Below, piece by piece: positions 30,767-41,600 of a DNA stretch of 64,000 nt. The notes beneath the pieces were generated by a model. It saw nothing but the letters and a program-made list of their open reading frames with translations. It made no database searches and was not told where the DNA came from. A program made the translations under genes and the position numbers. This stretch comes from Zantedeschia hybrid cultivar. Taxonomy: Eukaryota; Streptophyta; Magnoliopsida; Alismatales; Araceae. The number at the start of each line of letters is the position of its first letter. The stretch's first letter is position 1. The stretch is from the NCBI GenBank assembly GCA_030544215.1, contig JARZZO010000011.1, positions 5,380,001 through 5,444,000 of the forward strand. Direction: 5' to 3'.

Positions 30767-32153
30767 TAGGGGTGGCGCAATCGGGCCAGCCTGCAGCCAA
30801 CTCACGTTCAATGGTGTTATGTTGACCCAAAATTATTACTTGAGTTGGGTCAAATGCGGGCCAAAACCAGATTCAAAATTGGGCTGGAAGCGGGCCAGCC
30901 TGCATAAGAGAAAGCGCCCACCACCGTCTAAATTCTAAAAGTTCTCACAACAGGGAGGGATAACAAACTTCCAGCAAAAACAACTGTGCTGAGAGTCGCC
31001 ACACTCTCCCTTTGTATGGTTACGGAGAAGGACGCATCTCCATTAATCAATATTATAGATAAAACATTCCCATGAGTTTGCAAAATTATCTGCAGAAGTT
31101 TCCGACATGCATGTGACGAGTCACATGACAAGCCAGGTATTTGTTTCCCTTTTTCATTTCTTACTTAAAAATTGGTACTTTAAAATAGGGATGCAAACAG
31201 GTCGGATTTGGTGCAATCTACAGTAGATCCAATCTCATTTAAAAATATTATCCGTTAACTGTCCTATAAACTCACAATTGAATCTTAATGTACTAGATGT
31301 ATTCGGTCAAGAAAATTTTATATCTATTACCTTACTATTGATTTCAAAAGACTATCTATTAACTGAGTTAATGACAGATAATCGGGCTATCCCTACTTGA
31401 AAATTTAATTCTGCTTACAACATTGAAAACAATCCTGGGTAGGATTGGAAATCCGCAATCCCTCTTCATATTTCTGTTAAGATGGTCTAAACTAAAAATA
31501 TGATGCGACTTTATCCCGGATTTATATTCCTTAGTCAAACTGCATTGTAATATTTTCTTAATTAGGGAATGTACATTTATCAAATAAGCTGCAGGACGAT
31601 CTTGTTGGTTTTTTTATATCTCATAACCCATGGAAAAGCAATGTTGCAAAACAAAGTGATGTTTATACAATTGATTGTTGCGGTGATTTGACTGATAACA
31701 TCAAAAGAACAAGATAAATATTCTGGGTGTCATGTTTAATTTTCTGTTTGATTTTGGACTCTTTTATATTTTACGACGCATTCTTGATGAAAAGATTAAT
31801 CATTCGTTCTTTGAAGACTTTCCAAAAATGCAACGATATTGATACATATATAAAAAAAGAAAATGTGCCCTGCTCGGCTGTCATCCAATTTACGTCTATC
31901 AGGTCGTAGTCGCAGCAAGTGTTTCTTGTTAGATTAATATGTTTAACTTTGAGAGATTAATATATAAAATTTAGTGATTTAACTAGTACAATAATTTATA
32001 ATAAGTTGGGCCACGATGGACTAGCCCAAGCGCAGCCCAACCTAAATTAATAATTTTATTTTGGGTTGGGCTAGGTTGTAATAATATGCACAAAATATGG
32101 GCTGGCCCAATTTGAGCCCTAATCCAGCCCAGCCCGCCCAATTTACATGCCTA
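30767..32153. mobile_element. Non-autonomous hAT-type element (1.39 kb), hosting a MITE
   Basis: Starts TAGGGGTGGCGCAATCGGGCC and ends, reverse-complemented, TAGGCATGTAAATTGGGCGG. A perfect 8-bp duplication, TCCAGAGA, lies at 30759-30766 and 32154-32161. Both ends are rich in GGGCCAGCC/GGGCTGG words. The MITE at 31186-31395 lies inside it. No transposase is present. Confidence 0.82.
31186..31395. mobile_element. hAT-type MITE, TAGGGATGCAAA family, copy 2 (nested)
   Basis: The ends are TAGGGATGCAAACAGG and (reverse complement) TAGGGATAGCCCG. The duplication CTTTAAAA/CTTGAAAA has one mismatch. Its reverse complement shares the interior run TTTTCTTGACCGAATACAT with copy 1 (there TTTTCTTGATCGAATACAT). 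Confidence 0.82.
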
Positions 32154-32161
32154 TCCAGAGA

Positions 32162-32878
32162 TATTTGAGTTTTCCTATCACACGGTGGGGAAGTCATAGG
32201 CTTGAACAACTCTGGGCACAATAATATATGCCTTTGCTGTGGTTTACTGGGTTATTTTCTTAGGGGTTAATTGTTTCAATGTGAAACTTTGTAATTTACC
32301 GGTTTCAAAATCTCAAGTTTCAAAACAAGTAAAATTTTGTGGTTTTAAAATTATGGTTGTTTGATTGTTTGTGAAAGAAAAGAAGAGAATACTTCAATCT
32401 TCTTGTTTTGATTTACAATGGGCTTTTTCTGTAACTTAAATTAAGAAAATTGGGTTGCCAAGTGGGGAGATAAGATCCAAATAAGATTTTATTTTGTGTT
32501 ATTTTACATCACTCTAAACATCCGAAAATATTGTAAAACGAAACAATTATTTTAAATTACGTTGTTTTACATTGAAACAAACAAGCCATTAGTGAAAGTT
32601 CTAAACTCAAAAATGAGATTTATAGAGGCATAAAAGAGTTGCAGTATATATATATAAAGCTCAAAACTGAACTCTCTCTCTATTAAGAGAGGACTTATAA
32701 ATCTTTGGTGACTGCACCATTTGAGAAAAATATACAACAAACTCTTATTAGTAAATTTCCAAACAAACCGTCCAACATTGTTACTCTTCCTTCATGGCTA
32801 CCTGGCCGAACATGGAGGATCTTATTTCCACTGGATACGTCTTGTTTGTTGTTACTTTTTAATTTGCAAGTCAGCTAT
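32162..32878. other. Unassigned AT-rich intergenic DNA
   Basis: Nothing recognised. Confidence 0.4.
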
Positions 32879-32886
32879 GTATGACC

Positions 32887-33304
32887 TAGGGATGTAAGTT
32901 GGGTGGACTGGTTTGGGTTATGCGGTAATTTGAGTTTAATTCAAATTTAAAATAATCTAGTTTAATTTCAACCAACGCCAAATTTAATTTAAATTTAGTC
33001 AAAAGTCAGCCCAAATTCAACCCAAATTCAACAGTGAGTGGATTTGGTTGGATTGGATTGGCCTGTCGCTATGTACAGTTAGTTTGTTAAAATATTTTAA
33101 CTTTCGTATAAACTAATGTAAAAGTCAATGGATCAAATTGGACTAGCTCGTTTTCGAATCAGTCCAACCCAAATTTGACTAATCTCAATTTAAATTTAAT
33201 ATAACTTAATTTAAATAATTTATGTCAACTTAATGTATAATAATATAGACTGAGTTGGACTATATATGTTAGGCCACGGGCTAACCCGTCAATTGACACC
33301 CTTA
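32887..33304. mobile_element. Non-autonomous hAT-type element (418 bp)
   Basis: The ends are TAGGGATGTAAGTTGGG and (reverse complement) TAAGGGTGTCAATTGACGGG. A perfect 8-bp duplication, GTATGACC, lies at 32879-32886 and 33305-33312. The interior is full of AATTTAAATTTA-like words in both orientations. Confidence 0.88.
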
Positions 33305-33312
33305 GTATGACC

Positions 33313-36300
33313 ACAATCGATCCCGACTTCACATTAATTTGCATGTGTTCACCGCTGCAATATAATCAATTCTCCCCCGTCAAACTTTCTTTCGCTTTCA
33401 CGCTCCAATTTTTCTCGGGCGCCTGAAGACTTGGCCATGGAAGGTTCTCCATGTTCGCATGAAACTCCGGATTGATATTTTCCATTTTTTTAAAAAAAAT
33501 TCACCATGTGTTGCGGTGCCTTTGGTACTGTCATTTGATCTTAAGGATTAGACACTAGCGTAGAGATATCATTTTTTCAAAAAAAACAAAATTTGGAGAT
33601 CGTCTATATTTGTACAGTTCAATTATAATGGAAAGAAAATGAAAAAATGAGATCACACCTCCACTCGTGTGCAACACGTGCTATTTAAAAAATCTATGGA
33701 GACTTTGTTATAACTAGACTCCTCACATTAAAAGACTTGTACGTCCATTTCGAGAGGGGTCTACCACCAAGTGGATCCTGATGGTGCTTGTGACCTTAAT
33801 GGCAATGAACATTCGACGTGTACAACGGCTCATGCGATGCGAAGAACAGTTTCTTCTCACTTTACTAATTCTTCTTTCTTTTCTATCCCCTAAAAATTTA
33901 ATTTTGAGATTTTTACATATATACTCTTGAAATACACCTTATTTGAGTATGTACCCTCAACTCTTACATATTACTTTCATTACACCTATAATCTAAAAAA
34001 TGTTGCAATTATATCTTTCCAGAAAAATGTTGTTAAATCAAACTTAAAGATTCTACATACATACTTTAAAATTCACTGATATTTTACATGTATATCCTTA
34101 ATTTTACTAAAAATTTGTATGTGGACCTTAATGTTATCAAGGTTTATGGAATCTTTTTTTGGCATATTCAGGTACACTTTACATTATTTGACCGAGGGGC
34201 ATAGCCACAATATTTTTGAGATTTTAAGGATATTGAAAATGATATATGAGAGCTGAAGGTAAGGACGCAATATTTCAGGGGTACATAGGCAAAATCCCCT
34301 TCGTTATTTGATCCCGTATGTGAATTGTCTAGCCTTTTCTTAATAACACCATGTGTCTCCTTATTCCTTGGTGGCTTCCTTGAGAACAGGACTGGAAAAA
34401 GGTTAGATGCCTTGAGTTGGGTCCAGTTAAGTCATGGGCTAATCTAGTTAAGTTACCCTCTCTGTTATAATGCTTAAAAAAACCTTGTAGAATTTTACTA
34501 GAGAAAAACTTTGCCTCATCACATAACATAATGTTGGGTTTAGCTTCATTCGTTCATGCTGTTTCCTTCAGTATTGATAGGGTTATAAGTGGACATCCGT
34601 TTCGCTGCTTTTTGATTGATTTCGACTTTTTAGAGACGGAATTAGGATAACATTTCCCTCTGTTTAAATTTGAGGTAAAAATGGATATTTTCAATAATAA
34701 TCATGAGCAAAAAATGGAAGTAACATTTTTCATATCTTATTTCCAATAGTTTTTATTAGCTCGAGCTTAAAACATTGTATATTAATTTCATTTCTAAAAG
34801 GGAGACTAGTCTCAAATTGGGGCTTAAGGGCTTAAGCCCTGCGCGAGTCCAAGCCCATGCCTCGAAAGCTTACATTAGCACGCACTAGGGACCAAATGGA
34901 TAGAGTCTACTGTTTATCTTAGATCACGCCAGGGTGAGGTTCTCTCTCTCTCTCTCTCTCTCTCTCCCTCTCTCTCCCTCTCTCGTCATCCAATCACTAA
35001 TTGGATGGTTCAAATTTCAAGCTAAGAAGCATTTGAATTTGAGACTATCTGACCTTGATTCCTAAAGTGTTTGACCTTTGCTTAGATAACCTCAAAAAGA
35101 TCCCCTTTTGGGGCGATCCAAGTCAGAGTGCCCACACCTTGCCTTCCCGTGTTTAGTCCGCAACTCCACATCAGAAAACTTGGGGAAGGAAGACCATGTG
35201 GTGCAGTCACTCTTATATAAGAGTAATGTTTTCTGCACCGCATTTTTATGCATGTTATCCCAAGTTCTTTTTTGAAACTTTATTAATGTCGGCTTAACCA
35301 TGTGCCACATGTATATATAATTTGATCTCCTATCAAATAATTATTTTTTTAATAAATTAAAAATTAAGCTCTAGTAAATAGTAACAATATCCTTAGTTTT
35401 TTTTTTTTTTAGGCTCATTTTTTGATTTTTTTAAAGATTTTTTTTGTCATCCAATTGAAGATGGGGACTGTATGGATATGTGGGCATGGCCATAAATCTT
35501 TTTTCTTGGTTGCGTGTGATGCAGCAAGTGTTACTCTCCTTGTATAATGAGCAGCACCCTATCCAGCTAATTCTAAATGGGCCATGAGGCCAAGCGGAAT
35601 GGGCCCTGCAAAAAGATCCAGAGGCCTTGGTGTGGCCTTCCTAAAAAGGTCTTTTTGCATTTTGGCTGTTTTATCTGTTTTCCGAATCTTCTTCCCAATA
35701 AAAAAAAGCAAAAATGAAAATGGAAATACTTTATTTAATATTTATTTTTGTTTTCAATCATTCTCAATATTGTTCAACAGAAAAAAAAAATACTAGCTTT
35801 AATTCCATTTCCAGCCCATCGGCGTTGATTCCATTGTCATGTTTAGTATATCAAAATAAAAAAGAGGAGAGAAGATCAACTACAAAGTTAAATGAAAAAT
35901 ATACGCGTTGCATTTTGTTATACGCATAGAGTTAGGTGGCTTGCTGTTTGAGAAAAGTTCTGAGGAGTCCAAGACCAAAAAACATGTATCTAGATGGCAA
36001 AAAGATCTAAAATGCTTGGAAACACTAAAAACCAAATCGGAGGAGTTTTCTTTGGGTTAAGCGGTGTAATAATCACACATTTATAATAGGGAGAATTCAT
36101 AACCAAGCTTCCTTAATAATTTCCTTTGATGCTATGGCGATGTTGCTTCTTTGAATATGGCAAAAACCGATATTTTTCTCCCAACAAGGAGATAATTATA
36201 TCCAAACAGATAATTTTGTCTAATTAGGTGATAATTTCTATTTCAATCTCATTTTTCAAAAAAATAATCTCACGGACTTGAGAATATAATCCTGCAGCAC

Positions 36301-38440
36301 ATGTATTTTGGAATAAGAAGGAGAATTTTAACTCTCAACCGACTCCCCAATACGTGACCTTCCAAATAAAAGCCAAAAAGTGAAGCAGACTGTTCTACGC
36401 AATTGGTTCACTTTTTTCTTTGCTACTAAGATGTCCTGAAGCTCATCAAATCTTCCTAACTTAGTTGTTTACCTTGTTGGCCTTCTCTTGTCTATAAATC
36501 TTCCTAGGTTAGTTGTTTACGTTGTTGGCCTTCTATTGTTGTTGGCCTTCTATTGTCTTTGACTTAAGAAACGACCTATGTATGCCTATTCATTATGGGG
36601 AGCATGAAGACATACACTCCCACATTTAAGTATAAATTTCTTTGTCGCGCGCTAAAAAAATGAAATTTGATCAATAAGTGGATTACAAACTCATTGGCAA
36701 TATGTCATTAAGTATTAGGCGGCTATGTGGTCTCTCGCAGCAGGGCTTGTGGGGCGGAAACCATCACCGAGCTTTCCGTGGAAACTTCACCGCATGTCGG
36801 CAGATCCCCCGTCCTTCTTTGTTTCTTCTAGTCTCACTTTGGTTGCAGAATAATTTAAATCAGAGTAAAATTTTGAAAATTTCTTAACTCAGAATAAGAA
36901 GTATTTTGATTTGTTAAGTTATTAGTATTCCACTTAGAATTAAGAAAATTACACTGCGTTATTCCAAGTGATTTGATAAGAATAAATAGAATAAAGAGTG
37001 AAATAAAAAATAAAATTGAGGAAATTGAGAGAATTAAGTGTTTCAAGTAGAACTTGAGAAGTTGGAAAAATTGGAAGAATTAAATATCTCCGCAATCAAA
37101 TCAGAATAAGACTTTTATATTGGTTATTCCAATCCTATTCCGCAAATAAAGCGAGCCCATTTTGCAGGGAGGTTTGTACATTTTTTGGTTCTTCCTTCGC
37201 CTTCCACTTCCTAGTTGCCTCCGCCCCCACTGCTCTCCCTTCCCATCCTATTTCCCAAATTTTGCAAGACCTCTCTCTCCCCTTTTGGGGCTTTTCTGGT
37301 TTCCGACGTCTCCCTGTAGGTGTCGGTTGCCGCTTAATATTGTTGCTTCCCCCCCTCTTTTGCATTCCCATCACCTTGTCTTCCTTAAACGATGCGGGTG
37401 GCTTCATTTTTGCCCCCTTTTGGATATAAAGCTGTGATTTGTCCGTTGCAAGTTTGATCGACCATTTGCAAAGCAACTGACCTATGTAAAGGTCTTCATG
37501 GCTTGGTCCAAGATCTGGGGTCTTCACTGTTGTCTGTGGTGGGGTTCGAAGTCTGTGAGCTTACCCGGCCCAAGTTATTTCTCCAGCTTAAAAGCCTCTT
37601 CAAGCCGAAAGCTTCGTCAGGAATCTCCTCCTTATGTGAGGAAGATGGTTTTCTACTCGTTCGGACTTCATCGGCAACTATCTGGAGGCCTTTCCGGCAA
37701 GCTAAAATACTTGATTAACAATATCAGACCATTTAAACTTCATTCTCTGAATTAGAGTGTCTTTATTCATATGAGATATGGATCACTCACATACTTTTTC
37801 CTCTGATGATGAATGATTAAAGATTCCTCTCAAACTCACGTGGATGGAAATGTATTCTGATTCAAAGAATAAAGTTCAAAAGATATGGTATCTTCATTGT
37901 TGCTGGCTACGTGGAAGATTAGCTTACGTGAAAGAATCGATTGGATCGCGGCCAAACATGTCTGCGTAGTCTATCAAAACAAATTTAAAAGAGAAATACT
38001 TGCGACACTGCACACAGGGTACCTCGTGTGCTGCACTACGCACGGCACAAGAATTGCGATCGGATGACTCGGATCACACGATTGCACGGTCCAATTTTTT
38101 TTGAATTTTTTTAACTGTCTAATCTTAAGAATGGATGTCCAGCTGGGGTGCCCAATTACTAAATTATCTTAAAAAAATATCCAAAGACGTCGGACCAGCA
38201 TATTTTTCACCTACAATTTATCTGACATACTTATCATCACGGAGGGGCTTAAGTGGTTCTGTGGACCAGGCGCAGTATGCCACGGCGCACAGGATCCCAT
38301 CTCGCGGCGTTCTGGCGGGCCGGTGGCGCTGCACGCGTCGGAAGAAGTTACCTTAGAGGAGCGCCGCGCTGCGGTGGGACCCGTTTGCATGATCCCAGTT
38401 TCGTAATGTCTTGTTCCAACGAGGGTATTTCTGATATAAC
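33313..38440. other. Long AT-rich intergenic stretch without a recognised gene
   Basis: Holds a (TC)n microsatellite (34939-34985), a possible MITE end GCAGCAAGTGTTACTC near 35523, and a 48-bp tandem duplication starting at 36451 and 36499 (TCTTCCTA...TTGTTGGCCTTCT). Short frames near 37160-37750 are not assignable. Confidence 0.4.
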
Positions 38441-38452
38441 CATTCGGGAGAG

Positions 38453-38493
38453 TTTTGGCGGCAAAACAAGCTCACCTTCCCAATTTTCCCGCC
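38453..38493. promoter_or_regulatory. Two E2F-type sites upstream of DPB2
   Basis: TTTTGGCGGCAAAA (38453-38466) and TTTTCCCGCC (38484-38493) each fit the E2F consensus WTTSSCSS. They lie 155-200 bp before the start codon. E2F factors drive S-phase genes, including DNA replication subunits, so the placement fits the gene downstream. Confidence 0.65.
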
Positions 38494-38540
38494 ATTTCCT
38501 CTGCAACACGGAGAGAGATAGCGAGCATAGAGAGAGAAAC

Positions 38541-38580
<40 letters not shown>
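38541..38580. repeat. (GA)n microsatellite in the DPB2 leader
   Basis: About twenty GA dinucleotides followed by GGAGGAGGA triplets, ending some 60 bp before the start codon. Confidence 0.9.
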
Positions 38581-38582
<2 letters not shown>

Positions 38583-38648
38583 AGGAGGAGGAGGAGGAGG
38601 AGGTGGTGTAGAAGAGGCAAGGGCGGAGAAGGGTGGGGGGCGGCGGGC

Positions 38649-41600
38649 ATGGCGACGGCGGCGACGCGGAAGAAGGTGCAGAGGCGGTTCAAGATCCGGG
38701 GCTACACCCTCAAGGTGGAGGCCGTGGAGGAGGCCCTCGCCTTCCTCGCCCGCTTCGCCGACGCCGAGGACGAGGCCCTCGACCTCCTTCTCGACGAGAT
38801 CGACCACCATTCATGTCCGATCCCTTCTCTTTCCCTTCCTCCCCCTCTATTTCATCTGTTCTGGGCTTGATCTGGCTCTGATCTGGTCTCCTTGTGTTTC
38901 TCCCGGGAAATGGCAGTAAAGTCCACGATCCTGGATGGGGAAGCCGTCCGCCGCGTAGTGAGCCTGCTGCTGGACGCCGAATCCGCCGTGGCCCCCGACG
39001 CCGACGTCGGCGACGGCCGGGCGGCGCTCCGGGTGATCGACGTGTTCCACGTCCCCAAGTTCCGCTACGACCCCGTCAAGAAAGTCTTCTACGAGTGAGC
39101 TCCCAATCTCCAAAACTTCCCCCTATCACAAAGACAAAAGAAAAGAACGAAATTTTATGCTTGCATTGGTGCTAAAATGTGTATTAGTATATGAGCTGTT
39201 TGGTGTGTTTGGCACTTGTTTCTTTTTTGTGTCTAATCTGCGGAAGGACCTCTTCGGCGTTTAGTATTGGTAGGTCTGCTGTAAAAGGAGGATCTTTCAC
39301 TTGTTATTGTGGGGCCCTTCTAGGTGAGGAGCATGCTCACTTTAGTCATGTTTAGTATTTGGGGGACTAATAGAATGGGCTAAGCTCCTTGTCCATGGTC
39401 TTTCCAAGAATGATCACCAAACATGCACAACAGCGCTCTTTTTTCTTATTTCTAGTGAAGGGCAGCGATTTGGAATAAGCGAATCGCATGTTGAAGTTGC
39501 AAGTGCATGAATTGGATTATTTTAGCAATGGCACATGAATAGCAACGACAAAATGCCAAACCATGATTCAGTGAATGAGAGTGGTTGGGGAGATTGGGAG
39601 GTTGGTGGGAGATGGAAACCGAATAGAGGTTGGTTTATAGTAAGCATAGGAATGATCCTTTCTAAGATTATCACTCACCCATATGTTGATAGGAACGTCA
39701 GATTCTTGCAAACCCCGTCACCCAAGAAGATTCCATTGCTTGCCCTTCCCTCTCCTAACGTTCGAGTCACTTAATCCCTCTCCGATACTTGATGTTGCAA
39801 GGGAAGGTATGTTTGTAAAACAAGAAGGCTTCAGTGTTCAGTTTTATAAATTTGATGGGTTGGGCGAGTCTGAAACCTTTGTTCTAGTGATTGATTGGAA
39901 ATTGCTTCGGAGATTATCTTTAAAGACCATTTTTGTTATTTGGTCATTGTCGGCTGTTTTATGTTCAAATTTGATTAGAAGGTGAACTTTAATTTAAAGT
40001 ACCATTTTTTTGTCATTTTCTCATGTTGACTGTAGTCTGTTCTTTGATGCATTTAGATGCCTTCCAGCTATGCTATCAGGTTTCTTGTTCCCGCAAATGA
40101 AAATGACAATGATGCTTTCCCTTTTAATTAGGTATACTGGGAGGTTGCCGGTCCATGGAGAAGCCAGTGCGAAGGCTATGTTGTACAGGGATAGGTTCCA
40201 TCTATTGTTCCAGAGGATTTCCCGTGATAAACATTTCTCCAGGCCAGTGTTTGATACTGTTATGACAGAGTCAGAGAGCTGTGAGGTGTGCTTTCTGACA
40301 GTACTTCTTGGACTGAATCAGTTTCTGTCACGTTTTATCAGCCTGGCTCATATTTTTGTCAGCGCAGCTCAGATTTAACTGCATATATTGATTAATGCTA
40401 GTTCTATTGAATGCAGATAACCTCAATCCAATCTTTACTCGGGTGCACAGGGAGGAGATGGATCATGGGTGTAATATCTCAATTAGAAGATGGACATTTC
40501 TTCTTGGAAGATCTGACTGCAGCTGTGCCAATTGACTTATCCAATGCAATATCCTTGAAACTATGGAATGCTGCTTCATCAATTTCATTTTCTTAGTAGG
40601 AGTAGCAAATTTTTGGCTGAATCATTCTCCTTCAGTCACTTTATTGATAATCTATTAATTCCAGTATCCTACTCATCATCAAACCCCTTTTGCTTTAGCC
40701 AGATGTGATATGCATAAATTTTGAGGCATAGAAATGTAGCTCTAGAGGGTCATTGCACTCCTATTTCTATGCTTATTGTCAAACCTTGAAGCTGCCAAAG
40801 TGGAAGGTTGTTGACCGCCTACTTCTTGTTCTCAAACCTTTAAACAGCCAAAGTTGAAGGTGTCTTTGTGAATGGCGGTCTTGTCATTAATAGCTGATGA
40901 GTTGACAAAATAAAGTGCAAGAAAGTGTATAGATATTTCAGAAAATCCAAATGGCATAGAATAAATCCAGATTGTTACTCTTGTCATAGTTAACATTTTA
41001 ATAAAACATGCAACTTGGTAATGTGCAAGTTCAATATATTGAGAACAATTATGCATCATGTAGACCTTGACTATAATTAGGAAAAGCTATTGCAAAATTG
41101 TTTTCTTTAATGCCTAACACAAAATCACCTCAGGATTCTTTGTGGAGAATACTGTAATCGTGGCAGAAGGCGAGCTGCTTTTAAATGGCACTTTTCAGGT
41201 TTTGTTTCTCATTATCATGCATCACTCATGCATTGTATATTTTGAGTTTGAATGATATTTGATTTTTAGCAACCAATTTCTTCATAAGCATTCTATGTAG
41301 TGGCGCTTTCTTATCACTTTCAGGTTTTCATATATAAGTTAACTGCATTTTCCTACCAGCAAAAAGTAACATGATGCTTTCATTCTTGTTTCTTTTCGCG
41401 TTTTTAAAAAATGTATCCAACTTGGGTGTTTTAACTTTTATAAAAATCATTGATGAGTGTATTTCATGCAGCTATTTATGGAAGAAAAAAATACAAAACC
41501 ATTTATTCATTCAGCATAGTTCATTAAAGCCTTAAGATTCTATTTTTTCCTAGAAAATATTTTGTAAATAGAAATAAAAGTGATTCTTTCATTTGTAACT

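Noticed and set aside
40411..40596. A longer version of DPB2 exon 4 reading on to the stop at 40594
   Set aside because: Residues after VPIDLSNA (ISLKLW...) do not fit the family, and the AT-AC intron starting at 40549 restores the expected protein.
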